Source: Burkholderiales bacterium
GTDB taxonomy: Bacteria; Pseudomonadota; Gammaproteobacteria; Burkholderiales; Burkholderiaceae_C
Assembly: GCA_003963115.1 (NCBI GenBank)
Contig: RXJQ01000006.1
Span: 62,001-126,000, forward strand
Reading direction: 5' to 3'
DNA length: 64,000 bases
Shown: in pieces, positions 9,045-17,502 of the stretch
How positions within the stretch are numbered: position 1 is the stretch's first letter
Layout of the letters: each line of letters opens with the position of its first letter
The notes under the pieces: generated by a model
Told to the model about the DNA's origin: nothing
Seen by the model: the letters and a program-made list of their open reading frames with translations, nothing else
The model's database searches: none
Position numbers and translations under genes: made by a program

Positions 9045-9929
9045 TCAATCTGTTGGAGCCAACACATCGAGCAGTGGATGCCGAACCAGACCGCGACTGA
9101 CGCGACCGACCCATGCGTGATCATCCATCCCCACGTCGGCAGGCTGGAAGTGGGGCGCTTGGCTTTGGGGCTCGGTGATCCAGGAGAACACCGTGCTGCC
9201 TGAGCCCGTCATCCGGCTGTTGCCGAAGCGGTTCTGCATGATCGCCAGTGCCTGGCCGATCTGATCGCTGTAGAGCTCGGCGGGAGCCTGCAGGTCGTTT
9301 CTGCCAAAGCGCTGGGGCGCTGCAAGAAAGTCTGCGACTGTAGCACGTTTGGTATCGCGCTTGAGCGTTGGGCTGCCAAAAATCGCCACCGTGGGCACCG
9401 CAACGGGCGGCTTGAGCATGGCCAGCGGCGTGCGCAGCACATCGTCGGGCAAGCTCAAAGGGATGATCTGCTCGCCCACGCCCTCGACCCAGGCATTGTG
9501 GCCGTGCACAAAAAAAGGCACGTCGGCGCCGAGCTTGAGGGCCAGTTCGGCCAGGCGCGCACGCGGCCAGTTCAGGCTCCACAGCTGGTTGAGCGCCAGC
9601 AGCACGGTGGCCGCGTCGGAACTGCCGCCGCCCAGGCCGGCTCCCCAGGGCACCTCCTTGTGAATGCGGATGTCGCACCCTTGCGATGTGTGGCTTTCGG
9701 CCTGCAGCAGGCGGGCGGCTTTCAGGCAGAGATCATCTTCGGGCAAGGCCACATTCATGTCGTGGCGGCGCAACTGGCCGTCGCCGCGGGTCTCGATGTG
9801 GAGCGTGTCCTGCCAATCGATCAGCATGAAGACGGACTGCAGAAGGTGATAGCCATCGTCGCGCCGGCCCGTCACGTGCAGGAACAGGTTGACCTTGGCT
9901 GGCGCCGGCAGGTTGTACAGGCTGGGCAT
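9045..9929 (-). CDS. ispE: 4-diphosphocytidyl-2-C-methyl-D-erythritol kinase
   Basis: 294 residues from the ATG at 9929 (MPSLYNLPAPAKVNLFLHV). It phosphorylates CDP-methylerythritol in the MEP isoprenoid pathway. GHMP-kinase motifs are visible: the N-terminal PAPAKVNLFLHVTGRRDDGYH, the ATP-binding EVPWGAGLGGGSSDAATVL loop near residue 95, and the C-terminal MTGSGSTVF loop near 258. The upstream extension of the frame to 10034 overlaps lolB and is not used. It begins 7 bp after the lolB stop, which supports one TPR-lolB-ispE operon. The last 35 residues past the GHMP core are longer than usual and poorly conserved. Confidence 0.96.
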   Translation of the reverse strand: MPSLYNLPAPAKVNLFLHVTGRRDDGYHLLQSVFMLIDWQDTLHIETRGDGQLRRHDMNVALPEDDLCLKAARLLQAESHTSQGCDIRIHKEVPWGAGLGGGSSDAATVLLALNQLWSLNWPRARLAELALKLGADVPFFVHGHNAWVEGVGEQIIPLSLPDDVLRTPLAMLKPPVAVPTVAIFGSPTLKRDTKRATVADFLAAPQRFGRNDLQAPAELYSDQIGQALAIMQNRFGNSRMTGSGSTVFSWITEPQSQAPHFQPADVGMDDHAWVGRVSRGLVRHPLLDVLAPTD

Positions 9930-9936
9930 GAGGCTT

Positions 9937-10641
9937 CTAGCGATCGAGGTAGATCTTGAGCTGGACGCCACGTTGGGCGGGCGTGCCATCGCGTCGCGCC
10001 TGCAATTTTTTCGACCCCAGCTCATGGGTGTCAATCATCCAACCCTGTTGGGTGAAGGACTCGGGCTGCTCGCCGGGCAGGCTGGGCAGATCGGGGTCGG
10101 GGTGGCCTTGCATCCAGTGCACGAGCTGTCGCAGAGGCAGCGTCTCGCCCAGCGCCGCGGCGCTCAGCGTATCGAGGTCGTCATAGCGCTGGCGGCCCTT
10201 GTCGGTGGTCAGCCAGGCCTGGCCAGGCTCCCAGTTGACCTGCGCCATCTGGCTGCCCATGAGGGTCATCAGGTCGAGCTGGCCCTTGTCGTTGTTGCCC
10301 GAAAAGAAGAAGCCCAAGCTCAGGCCCTTGGCGGGTTGATCGGCAAAGGCTGCGAGCTTGATGCTCATCTGGCCTTGCAGGTCGATGTGAGGCTGTGCGT
10401 GAGCGGGTGTGGGTGTGGTCGTGGCGGCCTGTGGTGCGGTGAGGGTCTCGGGCGTCGGGAGTGGCACTGCCGGCGATGCAGGCGGAGCCGGTGATTCGGT
10501 CGATGAAGCCGGCGCACACGCCCCACCGGAGCGCATCTGCGCCACGATGGGATCGGGTTCGGACAGGCTGCTGCAAGCCGTCAGCGTTGCGGCACTGAGG
10601 GCGATCAGGACGCGGGTCGGCGGCGCCAGGCGTGCATTCAC
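9937..10641 (-). CDS. lolB: Outer-membrane lipoprotein LolB
   Basis: 234 residues. LolB receives lipoproteins from the periplasmic carrier LolA and inserts them in the outer membrane. A lipoprotein signal peptide is visible (ALSAATLTAC, lipobox LTAC, lipidated Cys near residue 23), followed by a Pro/Ala/Thr-rich linker of about 50 residues and then the LolB barrel (GQMSIKLAAFADQPAKGLSL, GSQMAQVNWEPGQAWL, PLRQLVHWMQGHP). The start is a GTG that overlaps the TGA of the upstream TPR gene (GTGA), which implies translational coupling. Its place between the TPR protein and ispE is standard for the order. Confidence 0.93.
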   Translation of the reverse strand: MNARLAPPTRVLIALSAATLTACSSLSEPDPIVAQMRSGGACAPASSTESPAPPASPAVPLPTPETLTAPQAATTTPTPAHAQPHIDLQGQMSIKLAAFADQPAKGLSLGFFFSGNNDKGQLDLMTLMGSQMAQVNWEPGQAWLTTDKGRQRYDDLDTLSAAALGETLPLRQLVHWMQGHPDPDLPSLPGEQPESFTQQGWMIDTHELGSKKLQARRDGTPAQRGVQLKIYLDR

Positions 10642-12587
10642 GGCTTGATCTTGAAGCGCGCCAGGGTGTCCTTGAGCGTGTCGTTGTCCGGCTCACGTTT
10701 GAGGGCTTCCAGCCACAGCTGACGGGCCTCTTCCTGCTTGCTCTGGTTCCAGAGCACCTCGCCCAGATGGGCGGCGATTTCCGGGTCCGGGCGCGACTGG
10801 TAGGCCTCGTTGAGCAGGCGCACGGCTTCGGTCGTGTTGCCGGCGCGGAACTCCAGCCAGCCCAGGCTGTCGGTGATGAAGGGGTCGCCAGGGCGCAGCT
10901 CCAGGGCTTTCTTGATCAGGGTGCGCGCCTCGTCCAGCCGGATGCCGCGATCGGCCAGGCTGTAGCCCAGTGCATTGAAGGCGTTGGGGTTGTCGGGCGC
11001 CAGCTCCATGACCTTGCGCAACTGCACTTCCATGTCGGTGTACTTGTGCAGGCGTTCGCCCAGCATGGCCTGGTCGTAGAGCAGGTCGCTGTCATCGGGG
11101 AAGCGGCGCGTGGCCTCGTCCAAGACTTTGTAGGCTTCGTCCCACAGGCGGGCGTCGCGCAGCAACTGGGCTTCGGCCTGGTACTTCATCACCGCGTCGC
11201 GGGGCTCGGTTTCGGGCAGCTCGCGGATCAGCTTGCGGGCGTCGGCGATCTTGCCTTGCTTGACCAGCAGGCGGGCACGCTGGGCTTGGATGTTGAGACG
11301 CTCGTGCTTGGGATCGGCGCGGTCCAGCCAGGCAGCCGCCTGGGGCAACTGGTTGCGTTGCTCGGCGATCTGGGCCATCAGCAGGTAGGCCTGCTCGACG
11401 TCATTGGCGTCCGGTGCCGGGGTGTTGCTGGCGGTGTTGCCGTTGGCGCCAGCGGCGGGCTTCTCGGTGGAAGTTGACGCGCGTTTGAGCACGGGCTGCA
11501 AGGCCGCTTCGGCCTGGTCGACCTGCTTGAGCTCAAGCCGCACGGCCGCCAGCGTGATCCAGGTGCCCATCTGGTCGGGCTGCTCCTTGAGCAATTGCTC
11601 CAGTTGCTCGGCGGACTCGGTGTAGCGCTGCGTACCGGCCAGCTTGCGGCCATAGGCCAGCCTTACCAACGCGGGCGCATCGGGGCGTGCCAGTTGTGCT
11701 TTGACGATGTTCTCTGCCTCCGGCGCCTGGCCCATGAGGTCGATGGCGATCAGGCCCGCATTGGTCAGCGAGGGCTTGAGGGCGATGGCCTTGTTCAAGG
11801 CAGCGAGGGACTTGTCATTGTCCTTGGCCTGCATCCAGCCTTCGGCACTGGCCGACCACGCTTCCGCCAGCTCCAGGGGCGGTTGGCGCCAAGGCTGCGT
11901 GGCTTCGTCGATCACCTGAGCGGCGGCTTTCTTGTCGGCCAGTCGGGCGACGCTGCGTGGCAAGCCGGCGATGACTTGCGGCTGTTGTGGTGCCGGTGTC
12001 AACTGGATCAGCGTGCGCAGGGGTGCAGCCAGGTCACTGGTGCGGCCCAGTGCCAGCAGGATCTGGGCGGTGTACTCGGATGCTTCGCGCGATTGCGGCA
12101 GTGCCTGACGCCAGGCCTTGGCGGCGGTCAGGGCCTGTTCGCCGGCGCGCCCGCGCAGGGCGATCTCCACGGCACGTTGGTAGAGCTGGCCGATCTGGTG
12201 GCGGCGTGCAGCGTCAAGGTAAAGCTGGTAGGCCGAGCCCGCGTCGCCCGCATTGGCCTGGACCTCGGCGATGAGGATTTGGTAGAAGAGCGCACCGTCC
12301 AAGGCGGAGTTCTGGACGGGTGGTTTGACGATCTCGGATTTGGCTGCGGCCGACGCGGCAGGGGCAGCGGGAACTGGTGCTGCTTGCTGTTGCGACTGTG
12401 CCGAGTCGTTGACCGGCAAAGCGCTTTCTTGCGCCGACGCCGTGTTCAAACCACACAAGACCAAGGGCGTTGCGCCCAACAAAGCGCCCAATAAATTGGC
12501 CAGCGAGCGCCGTTGCGATGTGCGATGGGCAGGTTCAGCAGCGATCACCGCTGCCGGATTCAACAAATTGGCGAAAAATAGGGACAT
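10638..12587 (-). CDS. Secreted tetratricopeptide-repeat protein
   Basis: 649 residues from the ATG at 12587, which has GGAG 5 nt upstream; the frame extends 8 codons further without support. An N-terminal signal-like hydrophobic segment (NLLGALLGATPLVLCGLNTASAQ) is followed by an Ala/Gln/Pro-rich linker and then many TPR units, clearest in the C-terminal half (AFNALGYSLADRGIRLDEAR, ITDSLGWLEFRAGNTTEAVR, IAAHLGEVLWNQSKQEEARQ). Such proteins occur upstream of lolB across Burkholderiales. The family probably scaffolds envelope proteins, but no specific partner is known. It diverges from mutM across 90 bp. Confidence 0.87.
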   Translation of the reverse strand: MSLFFANLLNPAAVIAAEPAHRTSQRRSLANLLGALLGATPLVLCGLNTASAQESALPVNDSAQSQQQAAPVPAAPAASAAAKSEIVKPPVQNSALDGALFYQILIAEVQANAGDAGSAYQLYLDAARRHQIGQLYQRAVEIALRGRAGEQALTAAKAWRQALPQSREASEYTAQILLALGRTSDLAAPLRTLIQLTPAPQQPQVIAGLPRSVARLADKKAAAQVIDEATQPWRQPPLELAEAWSASAEGWMQAKDNDKSLAALNKAIALKPSLTNAGLIAIDLMGQAPEAENIVKAQLARPDAPALVRLAYGRKLAGTQRYTESAEQLEQLLKEQPDQMGTWITLAAVRLELKQVDQAEAALQPVLKRASTSTEKPAAGANGNTASNTPAPDANDVEQAYLLMAQIAEQRNQLPQAAAWLDRADPKHERLNIQAQRARLLVKQGKIADARKLIRELPETEPRDAVMKYQAEAQLLRDARLWDEAYKVLDEATRRFPDDSDLLYDQAMLGERLHKYTDMEVQLRKVMELAPDNPNAFNALGYSLADRGIRLDEARTLIKKALELRPGDPFITDSLGWLEFRAGNTTEAVRLLNEAYQSRPDPEIAAHLGEVLWNQSKQEEARQLWLEALKREPDNDTLKDTLARFKIKP

Positions 12588-12664
12588 GGGGTCTCCAACT
12601 GATGTGGCCATTCTATTGATGTGGCGGCCACTCTTTGCTCGGTATATGGACCCGCTTGTGATCG

Positions 12665-12670
12665 GATAAT
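12665..12670 (+). promoter_or_regulatory. -10-like hexamer immediately before mutM
   Basis: GATAAT lies 7 nt before the mutM ATG and no Shine-Dalgarno fits between them. If it is the -10, transcription would begin at or within a base or two of the start codon. No good -35 is visible. Confidence 0.4.
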
Positions 12671-12677
12671 TCCCCGC

Positions 12678-13508
12678 ATGCCTGAATTACCTGAAGTTGA
12701 AGTCACCCGACGCAGTTTTGCGGACCGAATCGAAGGGGCCAAGGTGATGTCCATTCACATGGGCAAACCTTTGCGCTGGCCGGTTGGTTGCGATGTCGAT
12801 GCCCTGCGGGGGCGGCGCGTCGGGCAGGTCCTTCGGCGAGGCAAATACCTGTGGCTGCCCTTGAATGCAAGAGATACAGATGAAGGCGGCCTGCTGATCC
12901 ACCTGGGCATGTCGGGCTCGCTGGCGTTTGCGCACCGTCTGCCGGCGGCCGGTGTGCACGACCATTTTGAGATGGTGACCGACCGCGGCACTTTGCGCCT
13001 GACCGATCCGCGCCGCTTCGGTGCAGTGGTCTGGGGCGCATCCATGAGCGAAGGGATGCCAGGCAAATTGCTCGATGGTCTGGGCCTGGAGCCTTTTGAT
13101 GACGCGTTGAATGGCGCCTATTTTCATGAGCGCTTGAAGGGCCGCAAGGTGGCCATCAAGCAGGCGCTACTGGCGGGCGACATCGTGGTCGGCGCTGGCA
13201 ACATTTATGCTTGTGAAGCCTTGTTCAGGGCGGGCGTCGATCCGCGCACCCAGGCTGGCCGCGTGAGTAAGCCGCGCTGCGACAGGCTGGTGCAGGAGGT
13301 GCGCGCCGTTTTGCAGCAGGCGCTGGCTTTGGGCGGTTCCAGCTTGAAAGATTTCAAGGACGCGGAAGGTTCCCAAGGCCATTTTCAATTGGCTACCCAG
13401 GTTTACGGACGAGAAGGTCAGCCATGCCGGGTTTGCGCAACGCCCATCCGACGGGTGATTCAGGGCCAACGCTCGACTTTCTTTTGCCCAAGTTGTCAGA
13501 AAAAGTGA
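12678..13508 (+). CDS. mutM: Formamidopyrimidine-DNA glycosylase MutM (Fpg)
   Basis: 276 residues from the ATG at 12678; the mature N-terminus [12 protein letters not shown] carries the catalytic Pro2 and Glu3, which fixes the start (the frame is open to 12621). The enzyme removes 8-oxoguanine and formamidopyrimidines and nicks the strand. Other landmarks: the catalytic-lysine region [12 protein letters not shown], the H2TH region ([20 protein letters not shown]) and the C-terminal zinc finger [24 protein letters not shown], whose four cysteines fit CX2C-X16-CX2C. MutY, its partner in the 8-oxoguanine repair system, is encoded 2 kb downstream on the same strand. Confidence 0.98.
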   Translation: MPELPEVEVTRRSFADRIEGAKVMSIHMGKPLRWPVGCDVDALRGRRVGQVLRRGKYLWLPLNARDTDEGGLLIHLGMSGSLAFAHRLPAAGVHDHFEMVTDRGTLRLTDPRRFGAVVWGASMSEGMPGKLLDGLGLEPFDDALNGAYFHERLKGRKVAIKQALLAGDIVVGAGNIYACEALFRAGVDPRTQAGRVSKPRCDRLVQEVRAVLQQALALGGSSLKDFKDAEGSQGHFQLATQVYGREGQPCRVCATPIRRVIQGQRSTFFCPSCQKK

Positions 13509-13606
13509 CCGACGTGCATTCGTTTGCGAATAAGGCTGTACTTTTTGTCCCAACTCGGCCGAATAAGCTTATTTACGCCACAACGGCTTGAGATAGGATC
13601 AATTCC

Positions 13607-15646
13607 ATGATGCCGACTTTTGCCAGCCACCTGGACGCACTTGGGCAGTGGCGTGTCGATACGGATGCCCGACTGGCGGCCCTCGCACGTTTTGCCCGCG
13701 AACATGATCTGCTCGACGATGCGTCGGCCGAATGGTTCGAGGCCATGCGCCACCGTCTGTCCGGCGAGAAACTGATGGTGGCGTTCGTCGCCGAGTTTTC
13801 GCGCGGCAAATCGGAATTGATCAACGCGATCTTCTTCTCCGACAAGGGGCGCCGCATGATGCCGGCCTCGGCTGGGCGCACGACCATGTGCCCGGTCGAG
13901 CTGGGTTACGACGCCGAAGACCCGGTTGGTTTGTCGCTGCTGCCCATCGAGACGCGCCTGGAGGCCGCTTCGCTGGCAGAGTACCGCCGCCAGCCCAAGG
14001 AGTGGACCTGGATCGAGCTGGACCTCTCCAACCCCGAAGGCATGGCCCAGGCGCTCAGCGAGGTGATGCGCACCCGCATGGTCTCGCCAGAAGAGGCTGG
14101 CCGTTTGGGTTTCTGGGATGCCGAACGCCCTGAAGAAAACCCGCCTTTGCAGGCTGACGGTTCGGTGGAGGTGCCGGTATGGCGCCATGCCCGCATCAAC
14201 CTGCCGCACCCCTTGCTCAAGCGCGGTCTGGTCGTGCTGGACACGCCTGGTCTGAACGCCATCGGTACTGAGCCTGAGCTGACACTGGGCTTGCTGCCTC
14301 AGGCGCATGCCACTGTTTTCATTTTGGGCGCCGACACCGGCGTGACCAAATCCGACCTGTCGATCTGGCGCGACCACCTCTGTGGCCCGGCGCTGGCGCG
14401 TTTCGTTGCGCTCAACAAGATCGATTCGCTGGCCGACCCGCTGAGCACGCCTGAGCAGGTCGAGCAGGTGATCCAGCGCCAGTGCGAAAGCGTGGCACAG
14501 ACACTGGAGATCCCGGTTGCGCACGTGTTCCCGATCTCGGCTCGTCAGGCCCTGGCTGCACGTTTGAGTGGCAACCAGGAAGTGCTGGGCGAGAGCCGCC
14601 TGGAGGCCTTCGAGAACGCCTTGTCTGAGGGCTTGCTGCCGCGTCGGCGCGAGAACCTGGGGCAGGCGGCGGTGCAGGGCGCGCAGCAGTTCCAGCAGCA
14701 ACTGGGCCGCCGTTTTGGCGAGATGCGCCGCCTGTATGCCGACCAGTTGCATGAACTGCGCGGCCTGCGTGGCAAGAGCAGCGGCAAGGTGCAGTTGATG
14801 CTGCAACGGGTGCAGGCCGAGGCCTCTGAATTCGAGCAATGCACGGCGCGCCTGCAGGCCATGCGAAGCGTGCACGCGCGCATGCTGCGCAATGCCTTGC
14901 ATGATTTGTCGTCCGACCGCTTGCGTCAGGAAGTGGATGTGCTGCAGCAGGTGCTGGGCGGCTCGTGGTTGCCGCTGGGTGCCAAGAAGTCCTTCATCGA
15001 GTTGTGCGGCCGTCTGCGCGATCTGATCGAGCAGGCCCAGCAACGCAACGACGAGATCCACGCGATGCTGGTGGCTTCTTACTCCAAGCTCAACGCAGAG
15101 TTCGGCTTCAGCCTGGTGGCCGATGTACCGCTGGATGTGCGCAAGTACACCGAAGACCTCAACCTGATCGAGCGCAACTACGTGCAATATCTGGGCTTGA
15201 GTCAGGCCTTCCGCCTTGCGCAGCCGGGCTTCCAGGAGCAGTTCCGCCGCATGCTGATCTCGCGTCTGCGTGTGGTGTTCGAGACGGTGAGCAACGACAT
15301 TGAGCTGTGGAACAAGACGGCTTCTGCGCAGGTGGACAGCCAGCTGCGCGAGCGTCGTCGCAACTTCAAGCGCCGCTATGAGTCGCTGGACCGCATCCAG
15401 TCGGCCTCCAATGAGCTGGACAACCGCTTGCAGGAAGTCCAGGCGCAGGACGAACGCGTGCTGCAGTTGCAGACCCGCTTGGGCACCTTGATCGACGAGC
15501 TGGTCAAGCAGGCGCAGGCCGATACATTGTCGGCCGTGGGCGAGACCGGTGCCACATCGGGCTTGCCGCCTGATGTTCAGCACCTGTCGCTGGATCTGTC
15601 CCTGGCATCTGAAGCTGAGGCGACCCACAGCACCGAAGGGGCATGA
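13607..15646 (+). CDS. Dynamin-family GTPase-like protein
   Basis: 679 residues. The GTPase domain occupies roughly residues 60-320: P-loop region FVAEFSRGKSELINAIFF, switch region PASAGRTTMCPVELGY, G3 motif LDTPGLNAIG and G4 NKID (ALNKIDSLAD). The first glycine of the GxxxxGKS loop is replaced by alanine (AEFSRGKS). The C-terminal half is helical with long coiled-coil-like stretches (RRNFKRRYESLDRIQSASNE), as expected for a dynamin stalk; no transmembrane pair is visible. Dynamin-like proteins remodel or tether membranes, but this subfamily has no assigned role that I know. Its stop overlaps the mutY start by 4 bp (ATGA), so the two are translationally coupled. Confidence 0.88.
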   Translation: MMPTFASHLDALGQWRVDTDARLAALARFAREHDLLDDASAEWFEAMRHRLSGEKLMVAFVAEFSRGKSELINAIFFSDKGRRMMPASAGRTTMCPVELGYDAEDPVGLSLLPIETRLEAASLAEYRRQPKEWTWIELDLSNPEGMAQALSEVMRTRMVSPEEAGRLGFWDAERPEENPPLQADGSVEVPVWRHARINLPHPLLKRGLVVLDTPGLNAIGTEPELTLGLLPQAHATVFILGADTGVTKSDLSIWRDHLCGPALARFVALNKIDSLADPLSTPEQVEQVIQRQCESVAQTLEIPVAHVFPISARQALAARLSGNQEVLGESRLEAFENALSEGLLPRRRENLGQAAVQGAQQFQQQLGRRFGEMRRLYADQLHELRGLRGKSSGKVQLMLQRVQAEASEFEQCTARLQAMRSVHARMLRNALHDLSSDRLRQEVDVLQQVLGGSWLPLGAKKSFIELCGRLRDLIEQAQQRNDEIHAMLVASYSKLNAEFGFSLVADVPLDVRKYTEDLNLIERNYVQYLGLSQAFRLAQPGFQEQFRRMLISRLRVVFETVSNDIELWNKTASAQVDSQLRERRRNFKRRYESLDRIQSASNELDNRLQEVQAQDERVLQLQTRLGTLIDELVKQAQADTLSAVGETGATSGLPPDVQHLSLDLSLASEAEATHSTEGA

Positions 15647-16734
15647 GCGCCCCGACGCCAGCTGGCCTGCTGCGTCATGCGCAGCAGGTGACCCCGGTCT
15701 TGCCTGATCGGCTCGTGGCCTGGCAGCGCCAGGAGGGGCGCCACCACTTGCCATGGCAGCGCGTGCGTGACCCGTACCGCGTGTGGTTGTCGGAGATCAT
15801 GCTGCAGCAGACCCAGGTCAGCACGGTGCTGGGCTATTTCGAGCGCTTCTTGCAGCGCTTCCCGGATGTGCAGGCCTTGGCCGCCTCGCCGCTGGATGAT
15901 GTCCTGACCCTGTGGAGCGGCCTGGGCTATTACAGTCGCGCACGCAATCTGCATCGCTGCGCGCAGGATGTGGTGGCCTTGCACGGCGGGCAGTTCCCGC
16001 GCAGCAGCGAGGGCTTGCAGACACTGCCCGGTATCGGCCCATCAACGGCTGCGGCGGTTGCGGCCTTCTGCTTTGACGAGCGCATCTCCATCATGGACGG
16101 CAACGTCAAGCGGGTGCTCAGCCGTGTGCTGGGCTGGGACCAGGATCTTTCGGTCAAGACGCATGAGCGCGCTTTGTGGGCGGCGGCCCAGGCTGTCTTG
16201 CCCGAGCGTGCCGAGGACATGCCGTCCTACACGCAGGGCCTGATGGACCTGGGCGCCACGCTGTGCACGCAACGCAAGCCGGCCTGCCTGACCTGCCCTT
16301 GGTCGGACATCTGCAAAGCACGTGTGCAGGGCGACGCGGAGCGCTACCCGGTCAAGACGCGCAAGCTCAAGCGCAGCGAGCGCGAGAGCTGGTGGCTGTG
16401 GTTGCAGTGGCAGGATCAGGTCTGGCTGCAGCAGATGCCGAGCAAGGGCGTCTGGGCGGGCTTGTGGACCTTGCCTTTGCTGGACAGTGAAGATGAGGTC
16501 AGGACCTTGGTGGGTAGTACGCTTGCAGTGCAGATTGAGCTGCAGCCTCGTCTCAAGCACGTGCTGACGCATTTGGATTGGTATCTGCATCCGCGCCGAG
16601 TGTTGATCAGCGATGCGCGGGCTGCCGCGGCCCTGCAAAAGGCTTTGTCGGCCCGCGAGGTATCCGGGCGCTGGGTGGCCACGACCGATCTGGCCAACTG
16701 GGGGCTACCAGCGCCATTGCGACGCCTACTCTAA
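15643..16734 (+). CDS. mutY: A/G-specific adenine glycosylase MutY
   Basis: 363 residues. It removes adenine mispaired with 8-oxoguanine. Landmarks: LPWQRVRDPYRVWLSEIMLQ and the QQTQVSTV helix, the helix-hairpin-helix LQTLPGIGPSTAAAVAAF with the catalytic Asp downstream (IMDGNVKRVLSR), and the iron-sulfur cluster cysteines CTQRKPACLTCPWSDIC (C-X6-C-X2-C-X5-C). A Nudix-like C-terminal domain follows (residues about 245-360). It overlaps the dynamin-like gene by ATGA. Immediately after its stop begins the IS5 remnant. Confidence 0.97.
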   Translation: MSAPTPAGLLRHAQQVTPVLPDRLVAWQRQEGRHHLPWQRVRDPYRVWLSEIMLQQTQVSTVLGYFERFLQRFPDVQALAASPLDDVLTLWSGLGYYSRARNLHRCAQDVVALHGGQFPRSSEGLQTLPGIGPSTAAAVAAFCFDERISIMDGNVKRVLSRVLGWDQDLSVKTHERALWAAAQAVLPERAEDMPSYTQGLMDLGATLCTQRKPACLTCPWSDICKARVQGDAERYPVKTRKLKRSERESWWLWLQWQDQVWLQQMPSKGVWAGLWTLPLLDSEDEVRTLVGSTLAVQIELQPRLKHVLTHLDWYLHPRRVLISDARAAAALQKALSAREVSGRWVATTDLANWGLPAPLRRLL

Positions 16735-17478
16735 GGATGCACGGAAAAAGGTCCACTGACTGGCGTGGGACTTGCACGCCCTTGCTCCAACACAGGAGGC
16801 GATATGAAGCAGCAAACCCTCGCGATGGCAGCGGATCAAGAGGCGGGCTTGCAGCGATACAGTCGCCCGACCAAGCGCGACGAGTTTCTCCAGAAGATGG
16901 AGATGATTGTGCCTTGGACTGAGCTTTGTTCAGTGATTGAGCCGCACTACCCCAAGGGCGTGGGCGGTCGACCGCCGGTTGGTTTGGAGCGCATGCTGCG
17001 CATTCATTTTCTTCAGCATTGGTTCAACCTGGCTGACGCAGCCTGCGAAGACGCCCTGCATGACAGCATCAGCTTACGCCGCTTTGCCAGAATCGACTTG
17101 GGCAGGGAGCCGGTACCCGACGCTTCCACGATGCTCAAGTTCCGCCGCTTGCTCAACGAACACCCGCTCGGCGAGGTGGTATTCGTCAAGGTTGGGCAAG
17201 TACTGCAAGCCAGTGGCTTCGAACTCAAGACAGGCACCATCGTAGATGCCACGATCATCGGCGCTCCGAGTTCCACAAAGAATGCCGAGCAAAAGCGTGA
17301 TCCCGAGATGCACCAGACCAAGTAAGGCAACGCCTGGCACTTCGTGATGAAGTTGCACATCGGTGTGGACAGCCAGAGCGGCCTGACCCACCACGCGGTG
17401 GTGACTGCGGGCAATGTGCATGACAAGCATCCACTGCCTGATCTTCTGCATGGAAACGAACAAAGGGTATACGGCGAC
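16735..17478 (+). mobile_element. Remnant of an IS5-family insertion sequence, 3' truncated
   Basis: Begins right after mutY and carries a transposase reading frame with a strong ribosome site (AGGAGG at 16795-16800), but similarity to IS5-type transposases stops at about 17478, before the C-terminal catalytic part. No right-hand terminal inverted repeat or target duplication could be found. The remnant abuts the 3' end of an acyltransferase gene on the opposite strand, so a deletion or later rearrangement removed its right end. Confidence 0.8.
16804..17478 (+). pseudogene. IS5-family DDE transposase, inactivated by a nonsense codon and truncated
   Basis: From the ATG at 16804 (MKQQTLAMAADQEAG) the product shows IS5-group features: GVGGRPPVGLERMLRIHFLQ, DAACEDALHDSISLRRFARI, PDASTMLKFRRLLNEHPLGE, and the first catalytic Asp in TGTIVDATIIGAPSSTKN. 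A TAA at 17323-17325 interrupts the frame exactly where related proteins read K-K-G-N; an A-to-T change of a lysine codon explains it. The same frame continues after the stop ([20 protein letters not shown], then [19 protein letters not shown], with the second catalytic Asp) and then loses similarity. The third catalytic residue is absent, so the protein cannot be active. Confidence 0.85.
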
Positions 17479-17502
17479 AAACACGTCACGCATCCGCGCG
17501 CT

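Noticed and set aside
13496..15754. 752-codon open frame antisense to the dynamin-like gene
   Set aside because: The product is a Gln/His/Leu/Arg-rich string with no motifs, as expected for a reverse-frame shadow of a GC-rich gene; the sense frame has clear GTPase motifs.
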